Part shown: piece after piece, positions 17,383-26,948 of the stretch
How the letters are laid out: every line of letters begins with the position of its first letter
Position numbering within the stretch: position 1 is the first letter of the stretch
Notes under the pieces: model-generated
What the model saw: the letters and a program-made list of their open reading frames with translations, nothing else
Database searches by the model: none
What the model was told of the DNA's origin: nothing
Origin: Phocaeicola coprophilus DSM 18228 = JCM 13818
GTDB taxonomy: Bacteria > Bacteroidota > Bacteroidia > Bacteroidales > Bacteroidaceae
Assembly (NCBI RefSeq): GCF_000157915.1
Contig: NZ_EQ973643.1
Coordinates: 366,977-420,164, forward strand
Length of the DNA: 53,188 nucleotides
Direction: 5' to 3'
Translations under genes and position numbers: made by a program

Positions 17383-17423
17383 AATTTTGACTTTTTAAAA
17401 TAGATAAATTTGATTTGCGGTTG

Positions 17424-17453
17424 CAAAGATAGGTATAATCTTTTAAACGACAA
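17424..17453 (-). promoter_or_regulatory. rpsO promoter
   Basis: On the minus strand TTG (17451-17453) is followed after 19 bp by a perfect -7 TATCTTTG (17424-17431). The leader would be about 35 nt. Confidence 0.65.
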
Positions 17454-17493
17454 GCCTTTTCAGACTTTTTTTGTAAGTTTCCCGAATAAAAGA

Positions 17494-18489
17494 TCAACGG
17501 TCAACTTCATCGGCATGTTCCACAAAAGTTGCCAGTGTAATCGGTTCAGCCTGCTCAAAGGCTGCCTTACGTGTCTTGCAGTCTTTACAGATACAGCTAC
17601 GGCACTTGGACTGTTCGAAAACCGTACAGGGGTCCAGATGAATTGTCAACTGAATCCGGTCAGCATACTTCTTTTCCAGAATCTGCCGGAGATGAGCTCC
17701 TTCGTCATGTCCTTTTTCAATGGTATAAAACCAAGGAAGCGTCAGATCACAATCCATATACAGATAGTTACCATACTTGATTACCTTTGCATTATGAATA
17801 TCAATCCAGTCAGGTGACCGTTTGGCATTCAGCTCAGAAGCCATGTCTTCCAACAAGGCCTCATCAGCCTTATCCAATAAATTGGCAATGGTCTTCCGCA
17901 GAATAGATACTCCCGTCACGATTATGATTCCACCGAAAAGGAAAGCAAGGACACTGTCAATCCAGGCAATTCCTGTAAAATACAGAACCAGCAAACCGGC
18001 CACCAGACCAATTGTGGAGTAAGTATCCGACTGCAGATGCTTTCCTCCTGCTATCAGTGCCATGGAATTATAACGCTTGCCGATATGTACACTGTACCAT
18101 CCCATCAGATAATTGAGAAGTCCTGAAAAAGCCACAATGTAAATACCGATATCCAACTTCTGGATACCTGCCGGAAAAAACAGATGAAGTACACCTTCAT
18201 AAACAATCAGAACACCGGCAAACGTAATCAAGATACCTTCCACTGAAGCCGAAATCTGCTCCATCTTTCCATGACCGAACGGATGACTTTTGTCCTTGGG
18301 CTGTGCAGACCAACGGAGACTGTACAAACTGACAGCCCCTGCAAGTACATTCACAATACTCTCCATGGCGTCGGTCAGAATGCCGACTGAATTGGTCAGC
18401 CAATAGGCAGCAAACTTACCTATCAGAATCAGGGACGAAATAAACACGATCCATCCCTGCACTTTTTGCTTGAGTTGTTCTTCGTTCAT
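17494..18489 (-). CDS. Cation diffusion facilitator (CDF) transporter with Cys-rich tail
   Basis: Inner-membrane divalent-metal exporter of 331 residues: six membrane helices, then a cytoplasmic dimerisation domain. The TM5 half of the transport site is normal (H151-x3-D155, GGKHLQSDTY). The TM2 half reads DAMESIVN (D40, E43, N47), where zinc exporters have H-x3-D and iron/manganese types D-x3-D. The tail carries a Cys cluster, CTVFEQSKCRSCICKDC, five Cys in 17 residues, which probably binds metal. Metal preference cannot be read from this. It is transcribed alone behind rpsO in the same direction, with the rpsO promoter region between the two. Confidence 0.9.
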   Translation of the reverse strand: MNEEQLKQKVQGWIVFISSLILIGKFAAYWLTNSVGILTDAMESIVNVLAGAVSLYSLRWSAQPKDKSHPFGHGKMEQISASVEGILITFAGVLIVYEGVLHLFFPAGIQKLDIGIYIVAFSGLLNYLMGWYSVHIGKRYNSMALIAGGKHLQSDTYSTIGLVAGLLVLYFTGIAWIDSVLAFLFGGIIIVTGVSILRKTIANLLDKADEALLEDMASELNAKRSPDWIDIHNAKVIKYGNYLYMDCDLTLPWFYTIEKGHDEGAHLRQILEKKYADRIQLTIHLDPCTVFEQSKCRSCICKDCKTRKAAFEQAEPITLATFVEHADEVDR

Positions 18490-18581
18490 TCTTCCTTTGT
18501 TTTAAAAACGGGCAACAAATTTAATCAATTACTTCGCTGAATGTTCATCCGAAAGGAAGGATTTAAAAGGCTTCTGTGAGA

Positions 18582-18613
18582 TTTGGAACGAATCGAAATA
18601 GTTCCTAACTTCG
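18582..18613 (+). promoter_or_regulatory. Promoter for DUF418 gene
   Basis: -33 TTTG (18582-18585), a 20-bp spacer and -7 TAACTTCG (18606-18613, one mismatch to TAnnTTTG). The start codon is 47 bp further on. Confidence 0.65.
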
Positions 18614-18660
18614 CAGCCGAATTTTAAACTAATACCCAACAGATACACAGAAGCATTACT

Positions 18661-19833
18661 ATGGATCAACCAACAACAAGGAAAAACGCACGCATTGACG
18701 TAGCTGACGTATTAAGAGGACTGGCCGTAATGGGTATCATCGTCCTGCATTCCATCGAACATTTCAATTTCGGATCTTATCCGGACACCTCTGCACAAAG
18801 TGCCTGGCTGAACTTCACGGACAAAGCAATCTGGGACGGACTGTTCTTCATGTTCGGAGGAAAAGCCTATGCTGTATTCGCTCTGTTATTCGGATTCAGC
18901 TTTTTCATCCAAGACAACAATCAGCAAATGAAAGGCAAAGATTTCCGTCTACGCTTCTGCTGGCGCCTGATTCTGCTGTTCCTGTTCGGCAACCTGAATG
19001 CCTCATTCTTTACGGCAGAGGTACTGGTTCTCTATTCTTTGGTAGGCTTCATTCTGGTTCCGACCTGCCGCTTATCCGACAAGACCGTCCTGATACTGGC
19101 CTGTCTGTTGCTGATCCAGCCTCTCCCCCTATATTATACCTTACGGGCAACTTTCGATCCCACTTATACACCGCTGACGATTCCAACCCGTGAACTCTGG
19201 ATGACGACCTACCAGTCACAGATGAACGGAACTTTCCTGGAAACTTTGCGTACCAACCTTTGGGAAGGACAATTAGCCAGCCTGGCATGGGCATGGGATC
19301 ACGGACGCGTCTTCCAGACTGCAGCTCTCTTCCTGCTGGGTATGCTTGCCGGACGCCGCCGTCTGTTCCTCCAGGAAGCACTACCCGTATGGAATAAGAT
19401 CTGTGCTGGTGCCATCATAGCCTTTTTCCCGCTTTATGGAATCAATAATCTGCTTCCTCAGTTCATTGAAAACCGCTCCATTCTGGTTCCCCTCTCACTG
19501 ATCATCAGTTCACTTGCCAATTTTGCTTTCATGCTAATGCTTGTATCCGGTGTACTGTTCATGTATTACCGTACCCGTATGCAGTCTCTGCTGCGAAAAA
19601 TCATTCCATACGGCAAAATGAGTCTGACCAACTACATCACCCAGAGTATCATCGGATCTTTCCTCTTTTACCACTGGGGACTGGGACTGCACAGCCATCT
19701 CACCATCACAGCCAGCTGCCTGACAGGAATCGTTCTTTTCTTCCTGCAATGGAAATGCTGTGACTGGTGGATGAAGCATCACGATCACGGTCCGCTGGAA
19801 TATCTGTGGAAACGGGCTACCTGGCTCAGGTAG
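18661..19833 (+). CDS. DUF418 family (YeiB-like) membrane protein
   Basis: Integral membrane protein of 390 residues with about ten helices. The opening RIDVADVLRGLAVMGIIVLHSIEHFNF is the signature of the DUF418/heparan-alpha-glucosaminide acyltransferase-like superfamily. The C-terminal DUF418 part has PYGKMSLTNYITQSIIGSF and a basic-aromatic tail. The function is unknown; a membrane acyl-transfer role is sometimes suggested from remote similarity. It is transcribed alone ahead of typA. Confidence 0.88.
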   Translation: MDQPTTRKNARIDVADVLRGLAVMGIIVLHSIEHFNFGSYPDTSAQSAWLNFTDKAIWDGLFFMFGGKAYAVFALLFGFSFFIQDNNQQMKGKDFRLRFCWRLILLFLFGNLNASFFTAEVLVLYSLVGFILVPTCRLSDKTVLILACLLLIQPLPLYYTLRATFDPTYTPLTIPTRELWMTTYQSQMNGTFLETLRTNLWEGQLASLAWAWDHGRVFQTAALFLLGMLAGRRRLFLQEALPVWNKICAGAIIAFFPLYGINNLLPQFIENRSILVPLSLIISSLANFAFMLMLVSGVLFMYYRTRMQSLLRKIIPYGKMSLTNYITQSIIGSFLFYHWGLGLHSHLTITASCLTGIVLFFLQWKCCDWWMKHHDHGPLEYLWKRATWLR

Positions 19834-19835
19834 CC
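19815..19835 (+). terminator. Hairpin spanning the DUF418 stop codon
   Basis: GGCTACCTG, loop GCT and CAGGTAGCC form a perfect 9-bp stem that includes the last codons and the TAG stop (19831-19833). No T-run follows, so termination is only possible. Confidence 0.4.
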
Positions 19836-19916
19836 TGAAAAGGCAAAACCCCGGAACAAGCTTATAATAAATTGAAAAAACCATTTGTTCCGCATGAAAA
19901 ATCAGAGGAAAAATCG

Positions 19917-19924
19917 TACCTTTG
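19917..19924 (+). promoter_or_regulatory. typA promoter -7 element
   Basis: TACCTTTG is a perfect -7. It lies 22 bp before the chosen typA start and downstream of the alternative TTG start at 19872, so it rules that longer reading out. No TTTG lies at the ideal distance. Confidence 0.55.
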
Positions 19925-19946
19925 CGTCCAAATATATAGGTATAGT

Positions 19947-21752
19947 ATGCAAGATATTAGAAACATTGCCATCATTGCCCACGTTGACCACGGTAAAACA
20001 ACCCTCGTGGACAAGATGATGCTGGCGGGACACCTGTTCCGCAACGATCAGACCAATGGCGAATTGGTTCTGGATAACAACGATCTGGAGCGTGAAAGAG
20101 GTATAACCATTCTTTCAAAAAATGTCTCCATCAATTACAATGGTACTAAAATCAATATCATCGATACTCCGGGGCATGCTGACTTCGGTGGAGAAGTAGA
20201 GCGCGTCCTCAACATGGCTGACGGATGTATCCTGTTGGTTGATGCTTTTGAAGGTCCGATGCCACAGACCCGTTTCGTACTCCAGAAAGCACTGCAAATC
20301 GGATTGAAACCGATTGTAGTAGTCAACAAGGTTGATAAACCGAACTGCCGTCCGGAAGAAGTCTATGAAATGGTATTCGACCTGATGTTCAGCCTCAATG
20401 CGACGGAAGATCAGTTGGATTTCCCGGTACTGTATGGCTCTGCCAAGAATAACTGGATGGGTGAAGACTGGAAAACTCCGACCGGTACCATCACTCCGCT
20501 GCTGGATGCCATCGTGAAATACATCCCGGCTCCGAAGCAACTGGAAGGTACTCCGCAGATGCTGATCACCTCACTCGACTATTCATCTTATACCGGACGT
20601 ATTGCCGTAGGCCGTGTACATCGCGGAACTATCAGTGAAGGCATGAACATCACTCTGGCAAAACGTGACGGAACGCTGGTTAAATCAAAGATCAAGGAAG
20701 TACATACATTTGAAGGGTTGGGACGCAAGAAAGTAGAATCGGTTTCTTCCGGTGATATCTGTGCCATTATAGGTATCGATGGTTTCGAAATCGGTGATAC
20801 CATCTGCGACTTTGAAAACCCGGAACCGCTGCCACCGATTGCTATTGATGAACCGACCATGAGCATGCTGTTCACCATCAACGACTCTCCGTTCTTCGGA
20901 AAAGAAGGAAAGTATGTGACTTCACGTCACATTCACGACCGCTTGATGAAAGAGTTGGACAAGAACCTGGCTCTGCGCGTTCGCAAGACTGAAAATGAAG
21001 ATGGAAAATGGATTGTTTCCGGACGTGGTGTGCTTCATTTGTCTGTATTGATTGAAACCATGCGTCGTGAAGGCTATGAACTTCAGGTAGGCCAGCCTCA
21101 GGTTATCTTTAAGGAAATTGACGGTGTCAAATGTGAACCGATCGAAGAACTGACCATCAGTGTTCCGGAAGAGTTTGCCAGCAAGATGATCGATATGGTA
21201 ACCCGCCGTAAAGGTGAAATGGTATCCATGGAAACTCAGGGTGACCGTGTAAACATTGAATTCGACATGCCGTCACGCGGTATCATCGGTCTGCGTACAA
21301 ATGTTCTGACTGCGTCTCAGGGAGAAGCTATCATGGCTCACCGCTTCAAGGAATATCAGCCGTATAAGGGAGAAATTCCTCGCCGTACCAACGGTTCCAT
21401 GATTGCAATGGAAAGCGGAACAGCTTTTGCCTATGCCATCGACAAACTGCAGGATCGCGGTAAATTCTTTATCTATCCGCAGGACGAAGTGTATGCCGGA
21501 CAGGTAGTTGGTGAGCATGTTCACGAAAATGACCTGGTGATCAACGTAACCAAATCAAAGAAACTGACCAACATGCGTGCTTCCGGTTCTGATGATAAAG
21601 CCCGCATCATCCCGCCGGTTATCTTCTCACTGGAGGAAGCTCTGGAATACATCAAGGAAGATGAATACGTAGAAGTTACTCCGAAGAGCATGCGTATGCG
21701 TAAAGTGATTCTGGATGAAACAGAACGTAAACGTGCCAACAAGAACGCATAA
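19947..21752 (+). CDS. typA: Ribosome-associated GTPase BipA/TypA
   Basis: Translational GTPase related to EF-G that helps ribosome assembly and stress adaptation. The 601 residues match the family. G motifs are G1 AHVDHGKTT (11-19), the switch [10 protein letters not shown]3 [12 protein letters not shown] and G4 NKVDKP. The EF-G-like domains III/V and the TypA-specific C-terminal region ([32 protein letters not shown]) are all present. The frame is open to a TTG at 19872, but homology and the promoter fix the start at the ATG 19947. A strong terminator follows. Confidence 0.97.
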   Translation: MQDIRNIAIIAHVDHGKTTLVDKMMLAGHLFRNDQTNGELVLDNNDLERERGITILSKNVSINYNGTKINIIDTPGHADFGGEVERVLNMADGCILLVDAFEGPMPQTRFVLQKALQIGLKPIVVVNKVDKPNCRPEEVYEMVFDLMFSLNATEDQLDFPVLYGSAKNNWMGEDWKTPTGTITPLLDAIVKYIPAPKQLEGTPQMLITSLDYSSYTGRIAVGRVHRGTISEGMNITLAKRDGTLVKSKIKEVHTFEGLGRKKVESVSSGDICAIIGIDGFEIGDTICDFENPEPLPPIAIDEPTMSMLFTINDSPFFGKEGKYVTSRHIHDRLMKELDKNLALRVRKTENEDGKWIVSGRGVLHLSVLIETMRREGYELQVGQPQVIFKEIDGVKCEPIEELTISVPEEFASKMIDMVTRRKGEMVSMETQGDRVNIEFDMPSRGIIGLRTNVLTASQGEAIMAHRFKEYQPYKGEIPRRTNGSMIAMESGTAFAYAIDKLQDRGKFFIYPQDEVYAGQVVGEHVHENDLVINVTKSKKLTNMRASGSDDKARIIPPVIFSLEEALEYIKEDEYVEVTPKSMRMRKVILDETERKRANKNA

Positions 21753-21771
21753 CACACTGTATATCCTAAAT

Positions 21772-21817
21772 AAAAAAGAAACAGCTTCACGATGTATTGT
21801 GAAGCTGTTTCTTTTTT
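21772..21817 (+). terminator. typA intrinsic terminator
   Basis: Perfect 19-bp arms (21772-21790 and 21799-21817, core GAAACAGCTTCAC) around an 8-nt loop, with an A-rich entry and a T6 exit. It is a textbook Rho-independent terminator and, being symmetrical, may also stop the convergent GT2 operon. Confidence 0.9.
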
Positions 21818-21874
21818 ATATTTGAGTCATATTCTCTCTTCCATATCCTTCCGAAAGAGAAATATGCTGACATC

Positions 21875-22825
21875 TCAGTTTTTCTCTTTCGGAAGAATAG
21901 TCTTTTCCACAAAATAACGAGGACGCCGTTTCACCTCCTTATAGATCTTACCCACATATTCGCCAATTATTCCACAGGCCAACAAAATGGCTCCGCCAAT
22001 AAACCACAAGGAAACCAGCAAAGAAGTCCATCCCGGAATTGCCGTACCTTCTACAAACGAGCAGATTCCATATACAATAGCCAAAAGGGCTATCAGTATA
22101 AACACAAGGCCAAGATAAGTAATGTAACGCAACGGACGTACCGAAAAAGAAGTAATCCCATCAAGTGCAAAACTGAGCATCTTACTGAAAGGATATTTTG
22201 ACTCACCCGCAAAGCGGGGACTACGGTTATAATAAACAATGGCAGAAGGATATCCCAATGAGGAAACCATTCCCCGCAAGAACAAGTTACGTTCCGGGAA
22301 AGAGACCAGTGCCTGCAACGTACGTTTGCTCATCAGCCGGAAATCAGCATGATTGTAAACGATATCTCCTCCTAAGCCACGTATCAGCCGGTAAAAGGCC
22401 TGTGCCGTATGCTTTTTGAAGAAGGTATCAGTCTTACGCTCCTTCCTGACTCCGAAAACAATATCAATACCCTTATTGAAATAATCTACCATCAAGGGAA
22501 TAGCTTCAACATCATCCTGCAGATCTGCATCGATAGAAACAGCAGCATCGGCATGCACAGCAGCCCATTCCAAGCCGGCCCACAGAGCTTGCTGATGACC
22601 GACATTATGAGCTAGCTTGAGTCCGGATACACAAGCATAAGCAGTTGAGAGACTTTCTACCAGGCTCCAGGTCTTGTCCCGGCTTCCATCATCTACATAC
22701 AAGATCTGCCCTTCTGTGATCCTGCCTTCCTCTACCATGCGCTGAATCACAGCAGACAAACGGGAAGTGGTTTCAGACAACACTTCTTCTTCATTATAAC
22801 AAGGTACTACAATTACCAGTTTCAT
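21875..22825 (-). CDS. Polyprenyl-phosphate glycosyltransferase, GT2 (GtrB/ArnC-like)
   Basis: Inner-membrane enzyme predicted to load a sugar from a nucleotide donor onto polyprenyl phosphate. The GT2 fold is visible in VVPCYNEEEVL, LYVDDGSRDKT and the DADLQDD motif (99-105), with HADFRLMSK in the acceptor region. Two C-terminal membrane helices (about 230-255 and 265-290) are typical of GtrB/DPM1 enzymes. Its start overlaps the end of the GtrA gene by 4 bp, and GtrA in turn overlaps the ArnT-like gene. The three would load, flip and transfer one sugar on the periplasmic side. It is the last gene of a five-gene operon. Confidence 0.9.
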   Translation of the reverse strand: MKLVIVVPCYNEEEVLSETTSRLSAVIQRMVEEGRITEGQILYVDDGSRDKTWSLVESLSTAYACVSGLKLAHNVGHQQALWAGLEWAAVHADAAVSIDADLQDDVEAIPLMVDYFNKGIDIVFGVRKERKTDTFFKKHTAQAFYRLIRGLGGDIVYNHADFRLMSKRTLQALVSFPERNLFLRGMVSSLGYPSAIVYYNRSPRFAGESKYPFSKMLSFALDGITSFSVRPLRYITYLGLVFILIALLAIVYGICSFVEGTAIPGWTSLLVSLWFIGGAILLACGIIGEYVGKIYKEVKRRPRYFVEKTILPKEKN

Positions 22826-23220
22826 AGCATATCTCCTTTTTTCTTTTCCTTAAACACCCAACGTACCAGCAGGAAATTAACCGGCACCGCAATGGCAAAC
22901 ACAGGGAACGGAGCCCATTCTTCCCGAACCCCCAACCAGAGAAACAGATTCAGCAAAACCAGATGAAGTAAATAGTTTACTGCATGCGCTCCTCCCATTC
23001 CTGTCAGCTTTTTCCACGATGGAGCTGAATGGAAAGTGAAATAAGCTGTCAGATAGAAGTTCACCAGAAACGACAATACATATCCGATCGTATAGGCTAT
23101 ATTGACATTTATCACCCGCTGCAGGAAATAATAAATTCCATAATGCAGAAGTGTTGCGATTACCCCTACAAGAGCAAAACGCAACGCCTGTCCTCCCAGT
23201 TGTTTCCGTTCACTCACCAT
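22822..23220 (-). CDS. GtrA-family membrane protein (probable lipid-sugar flippase)
   Basis: Small four-helix membrane protein of 132 residues (FALVGVIATLLHYGIYYFL, IGYVLSFLVNFYLTAYFTF, the last typical of GtrA). GtrA proteins are thought to flip polyprenyl-phosphate sugars across the inner membrane. The frame is open to 23283, but the ATG at 23220 gives the usual family N-terminus. It overlaps the ArnT-like gene by 11 bp and the GtrB-like gene by 4 bp, implying translational coupling. Confidence 0.88.
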   Translation of the reverse strand: MVSERKQLGGQALRFALVGVIATLLHYGIYYFLQRVINVNIAYTIGYVLSFLVNFYLTAYFTFHSAPSWKKLTGMGGAHAVNYLLHLVLLNLFLWLGVREEWAPFPVFAIAVPVNFLLVRWVFKEKKKGDML

Positions 23221-24931
23221 GTTTCCAGAACCGATAGAAATGAAGGATTTTATGATCATCACAGCTGCGGTGACCACTGTCAAAAATCTCTTCTACCTGA
23301 TAATCGGGATAAGTCCGTTCAAAGTCTTCGATCTCTGAATTACCTACAATCAGAAATCCTTTTTCCGGCTCAAAGACATCGAATGGCATCACACGATCTC
23401 CTAAATAGAAATTAATCGTAAAAGGATGCATTCGGTTGCCTGGAGTAATATCTGTTCGATAGGAATAAATTTTTCCTTCAGGAACAATACCCGCAATACG
23501 TTCTGCCACAGGCTTATCGGACTTCACATTCAGAACAGCAGGCTGGAAAAGTCCATCAAGTCCCAGAAACACCGTAAAGATAACCCCAATAACAGAATAG
23601 GGTAAGCCAGACGCAGAAACATCTTTCTTCAACGAAGAGAAGAACCAGCCTATAGCTGCAATCATTGCCGCCAGCAATACCCAGGACACCAAACCTAGCG
23701 GCAACTCTTCCAGTGCATGCAGAAACGCTACATTCTGTGCCGCATGACGTCCTGAGAAAATGGTGTCAGGAACCCATCCCATCCGAAGTGCAAAAAAGAC
23801 AAGTAATAACAAAGATGACAGCCCGGCCATTACACTTCCGAAAATCTTGACCACTTGTGTACGGTTTCGGTTCAGGTAGAGCAAATACTCTGCCAGGAAG
23901 TAAGCCAGGAAAGGATAGATCGGCAGCAGATACACACTACGTTTGCTTTTAGGGATGCAGTAGAACACAAAAATCAAAACAATACTAAGCAACGAAAATA
24001 GACGGACATCATCCATCTCACGAATGTACGTACGGAAGCGGTTCCACCATCCGGACAGCTTACCGGACACCTTATGATACTTCAGAAAGAAAAGAGACAA
24101 AAGCACCAACAAGGTATAAGGAGCATAACCGGCTACAACGGTAATCACATTATAGTAGGCAGGATTTTCATGAGAAGAATAACTCATCTTGCCAAGCAGA
24201 CGAAGTACATTTTCTTCCAGCACCAGCTGCAGGAACTCTTCTCCTCCCTGCTGATAAGCTGCTACATACCATACCAAAGGCAATACGCATGACGCCAGCC
24301 CTATCCCCAGGAAAGAAAGAAAAATCCGGCCGAAATGCATACCTCTGATCCATAAGAATACAGCTGTAACAAGACAAGGTAAAACCATTCCTACCGGACC
24401 TTTGGTTAGGAAAGCTCCGCTCAGACAAAGTATTCCAAGCCAGGGAACTCCTTTCAGCCCCTTTTCTCCCCACCGGTATAACTGGTAAAGAGCCATCACC
24501 ATCAAGGCTGCCAGCAACATATCTACCCGACAATTTGTTCCTGCCCGATGAACCTCAAAATTAGTCAATGTAATAAGTCCCATCAGAAAAGCAAGTTCAC
24601 TACCCCGCCGACGAGCATAAAAGCCATAGCCAGCCAATACCATCAAAGCCAGTGCAACAGCTGACGGCATGCGGGAAGTATATTCCGACACTCCCCCGGC
24701 AATTGTAGAAAACAAAGCGATACACCAGTGAAACAAAGGTGGCTTATAAGCCATATCTACTCCGTTATTGACAGGTAAAACCCAATTACCATCCTGCAGC
24801 ATCGACAGAGCAACTACTGCTTCCCGAGGTTCTCCCCGAGTATTAAACAAGGCTTCTCCAAGAAAAAGGAACAGGGAAGCCACACAAAGAATGGCCAACA
24901 GCCACGCGTATTTATCTTGTTTCTTCATCAT
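23210..24931 (-). CDS. ArnT/PMT-like glycosyltransferase (GT-C, GT39/GT83 type)
   Basis: Multi-helix inner-membrane transferase (573 residues) that takes a sugar from a polyprenyl-phosphate carrier in the periplasm. The first loop has the family signature with the catalytic-type acidic residue (NTRGEPREAVVALSMLQDG, NWVLPVNNG, AYKPPLFHW). About twelve helices follow, then a periplasmic C-terminal domain. ArnT itself moves 4-amino-arabinose to lipid A; which sugar and acceptor are used here cannot be read. The operon begins with LPS-type transferases, so lipid A or LPS core is the likely acceptor. Confidence 0.88.
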   Translation of the reverse strand: MMKKQDKYAWLLAILCVASLFLFLGEALFNTRGEPREAVVALSMLQDGNWVLPVNNGVDMAYKPPLFHWCIALFSTIAGGVSEYTSRMPSAVALALMVLAGYGFYARRRGSELAFLMGLITLTNFEVHRAGTNCRVDMLLAALMVMALYQLYRWGEKGLKGVPWLGILCLSGAFLTKGPVGMVLPCLVTAVFLWIRGMHFGRIFLSFLGIGLASCVLPLVWYVAAYQQGGEEFLQLVLEENVLRLLGKMSYSSHENPAYYNVITVVAGYAPYTLLVLLSLFFLKYHKVSGKLSGWWNRFRTYIREMDDVRLFSLLSIVLIFVFYCIPKSKRSVYLLPIYPFLAYFLAEYLLYLNRNRTQVVKIFGSVMAGLSSLLLLVFFALRMGWVPDTIFSGRHAAQNVAFLHALEELPLGLVSWVLLAAMIAAIGWFFSSLKKDVSASGLPYSVIGVIFTVFLGLDGLFQPAVLNVKSDKPVAERIAGIVPEGKIYSYRTDITPGNRMHPFTINFYLGDRVMPFDVFEPEKGFLIVGNSEIEDFERTYPDYQVEEIFDSGHRSCDDHKILHFYRFWKHGE

Positions 24932-24946
24932 AAGTATCTACAAAGA

Positions 24947-25762
24947 TTATGGGTTACACGACAGATCCAGATACTGATCCACTCCTTTCTCTGCCCGTTG
25001 TTTCCCCGTAGCAGCCGTATTTTTCAACATCTGTTCATTCAAAGGTGCACGATCAGCATTCTTTACCGGATGATAAAGATGAACAGCCGGAGCCATCAGT
25101 TTGGCATTCTGGCGCACCAGTCCACAATTATAAAGCCGTTGAAAGAATTCCCAGTCTTCAAATCCCCAGCCAACAAAGTTTTCTTCGAATCCATTCACCC
25201 GAATATAATCATCTTTCCACACTCCCATATTACAGCTTCTGGCACGTTTTAATCCACTGTTTCCCTTAATAAAACGGTGTAAAAATGGCAGCCTTAGCAT
25301 CACAAGCCGACGGCGCAGTCCTGGTGTCCAAAAAGTGATATCTGGGGAAAGTTTCTTACAGATCCGCTCTGTTCCTTTCTTCATCAGACGTGCACGACTT
25401 CCGGTCGTAAAGTATCCCCGCTTCATCAGGGTGCGATGATCCTCAATAAAATGACGCCCAAGCACCATATCACCATCAATCATAACCAGATAAATTCCCC
25501 TGGCACGAGCTGCTGCTACATTACGTGCTTTTGAGACCCGGAAACCTTCATCAGGAATCCACGAATGAATCAGCGGCACAGGAAAAACCTTCTGATAACG
25601 CTCAATCAATTCACGGGTTGGAGTCCCGGAGCCATCATCTGCGACTATAACTTCTAAAGGAAAAACCTGCTGTTTCATCACACTCTTCAATACGATCTCT
25701 AAAAAAACAGGTGTATTATAAGTTGTAATAATCAATGAGATTTCATCAGCAATCTGCTTCAT
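24947..25762 (-). CDS. GT2 glycosyltransferase with galactosyltransferase-like C-terminus
   Basis: Cytoplasmic inverting glycosyltransferase of 271 residues. GT2 motifs are LIITTYNTPVFL, VADDGSGTPT and the metal-binding DGD (95-97, VMIDGDMVLG). The region FVGWGFEDWEFFQRL (about residue 205) is the Glyco_transf_7C acceptor motif shared with LPS and chondroitin synthases. It is the second gene of the operon, 20 bp after the GT90 gene and 15 bp before the ArnT-like gene; a role in extending the LPS core is inferred. Confidence 0.88.
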   Translation of the reverse strand: MKQIADEISLIITTYNTPVFLEIVLKSVMKQQVFPLEVIVADDGSGTPTRELIERYQKVFPVPLIHSWIPDEGFRVSKARNVAAARARGIYLVMIDGDMVLGRHFIEDHRTLMKRGYFTTGSRARLMKKGTERICKKLSPDITFWTPGLRRRLVMLRLPFLHRFIKGNSGLKRARSCNMGVWKDDYIRVNGFEENFVGWGFEDWEFFQRLYNCGLVRQNAKLMAPAVHLYHPVKNADRAPLNEQMLKNTAATGKQRAEKGVDQYLDLSCNP

Positions 25763-25782
25763 AACTTATAGGATTTATAAAT

Positions 25783-26793
25783 TTACAACTGCCCGCTGGT
25801 TTCAAAATAGCGCTGCATTACCATTAATTGAAGAAGTTCCTCACGCTTGTTATCCCTGAACTGAGATACATACTCATGCGCATGTGCTATAATCTCCTCT
25901 GCTTTCTCCGGATAAGCAATGTAATATTTAAGTTTGTCCTCAAAGTCAGAAAAATCTTCTTTCACTTCCACATAATGATAATCAGGTATTAACTGTCCTT
26001 CCATAAACCAGGTTTCACAAGTTGGCCTGGTCATGACTGCCAGAGAATTAGATGACATGACCCATTTCAGATTCGAAGCCACATCATTTCCTTCCAAAGC
26101 TATGATAAACTTGTAATCCAGATGTTCCCGAATGGTTTTCTTATCTGTCATCCACTTCTCAGGGCATCCTTCATTCCGCCCTACCACACCGCAGTCACAC
26201 ATCGGATGACCAAAGAAACGTTGCAGAAAGGCTGTACGAAGGCGGCTCTGACGGATCTTCCCCCGAAATATAGCACAATCTTTCTTCTCGCGGAACGGCT
26301 TCGTATCATATACATACATGAAATGGCGCAACTTATCCAGTTTTAATACCACCGAGTTCATATTATCTTCCGAAAGCAAACGGCTCTTTACAATAGTTGG
26401 TTCCTTGGGGGTAAAATAAACATCCCCCGGACAGAAATTCCAACGCAACCGAGGAGGAAACCAACGGGTTACATCATGCTGATCAAAATAATAAGCAGTA
26501 TGAAACATCTTACGGCGGTAATCTCCAAGAGCTCCCGTATAATGAATCCAACTCCGGTCACGAGTCAGCTTATCTTCCATCGAAATAGTCCACGGGGAAG
26601 TGATCCGCATATAATAATCCACCCGCTGCTTGAGATACTCATAATCCGGTCGTTTCCGTGCAGCTTCCAGCATGCTTTTACGACGGGAACGATAATACGC
26701 ATCCGGTATGGCCAGACCAATAAACTTCTGCAAGAAGTTGAGAAACTTCACCGGTTTCCCACTCCGTAATTTATAGAATAGATGATCAGACAT
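25783..26793 (-). CDS. GT90-family glycosyltransferase (CAP10/LpsA-like)
   Basis: Predicted cytoplasmic glycosyltransferase of 336 residues. Family hallmarks are CAIFRGKIRQSRLRTAF, FIIALEGNDVASNLKWVMSSNS (the donor-binding segment, about 230-252) and ETWFMEGQLIPDYHYVEVK. GT90 members include fungal capsule xylosyltransferases and bacterial LPS core enzymes (LpsA). It is the first gene of the five-gene surface-glycan operon, with a promoter divergent from the DUF5672 gene. Confidence 0.88.
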   Translation of the reverse strand: MSDHLFYKLRSGKPVKFLNFLQKFIGLAIPDAYYRSRRKSMLEAARKRPDYEYLKQRVDYYMRITSPWTISMEDKLTRDRSWIHYTGALGDYRRKMFHTAYYFDQHDVTRWFPPRLRWNFCPGDVYFTPKEPTIVKSRLLSEDNMNSVVLKLDKLRHFMYVYDTKPFREKKDCAIFRGKIRQSRLRTAFLQRFFGHPMCDCGVVGRNEGCPEKWMTDKKTIREHLDYKFIIALEGNDVASNLKWVMSSNSLAVMTRPTCETWFMEGQLIPDYHYVEVKEDFSDFEDKLKYYIAYPEKAEEIIAHAHEYVSQFRDNKREELLQLMVMQRYFETSGQL

Positions 26794-26830
26794 ATAATAA
26801 ACGGTAATCTATTAATGAAATGTTTCCAGA

Positions 26831-26838
26831 CAAAGATA
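26831..26838 (-). promoter_or_regulatory. Promoter -7 element for the five-gene LPS operon
   Basis: The minus strand reads TATCTTTG, a perfect -7, 37 bp before the GT90 start codon. A -33 box is not evident. Confidence 0.5.
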
Positions 26839-26860
26839 GCGCTTTTATATGAATATCTTA

Positions 26861-26868
26861 TATCTTTG
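26861..26868 (+). promoter_or_regulatory. Promoter -7 element for DUF5672 gene
   Basis: TATCTTTG on the + strand, 80 bp before the start codon and only 22 bp from the divergent -7 box, so the two promoters share their upstream DNA. Confidence 0.5.
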
Positions 26869-26948
26869 CAAAAATGAATGCAAAAACACCTTTTCAAACA
26901 CAAACGAATTCTACTGCCTAAACAAAGAAACTTAACAAAAACAGAAAG

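Noticed and set aside
19872-19946. N-terminal extension of TypA from a TTG start
   Set aside because: The promoter -7 box lies inside it and the family N-terminus begins at the ATG 19947.
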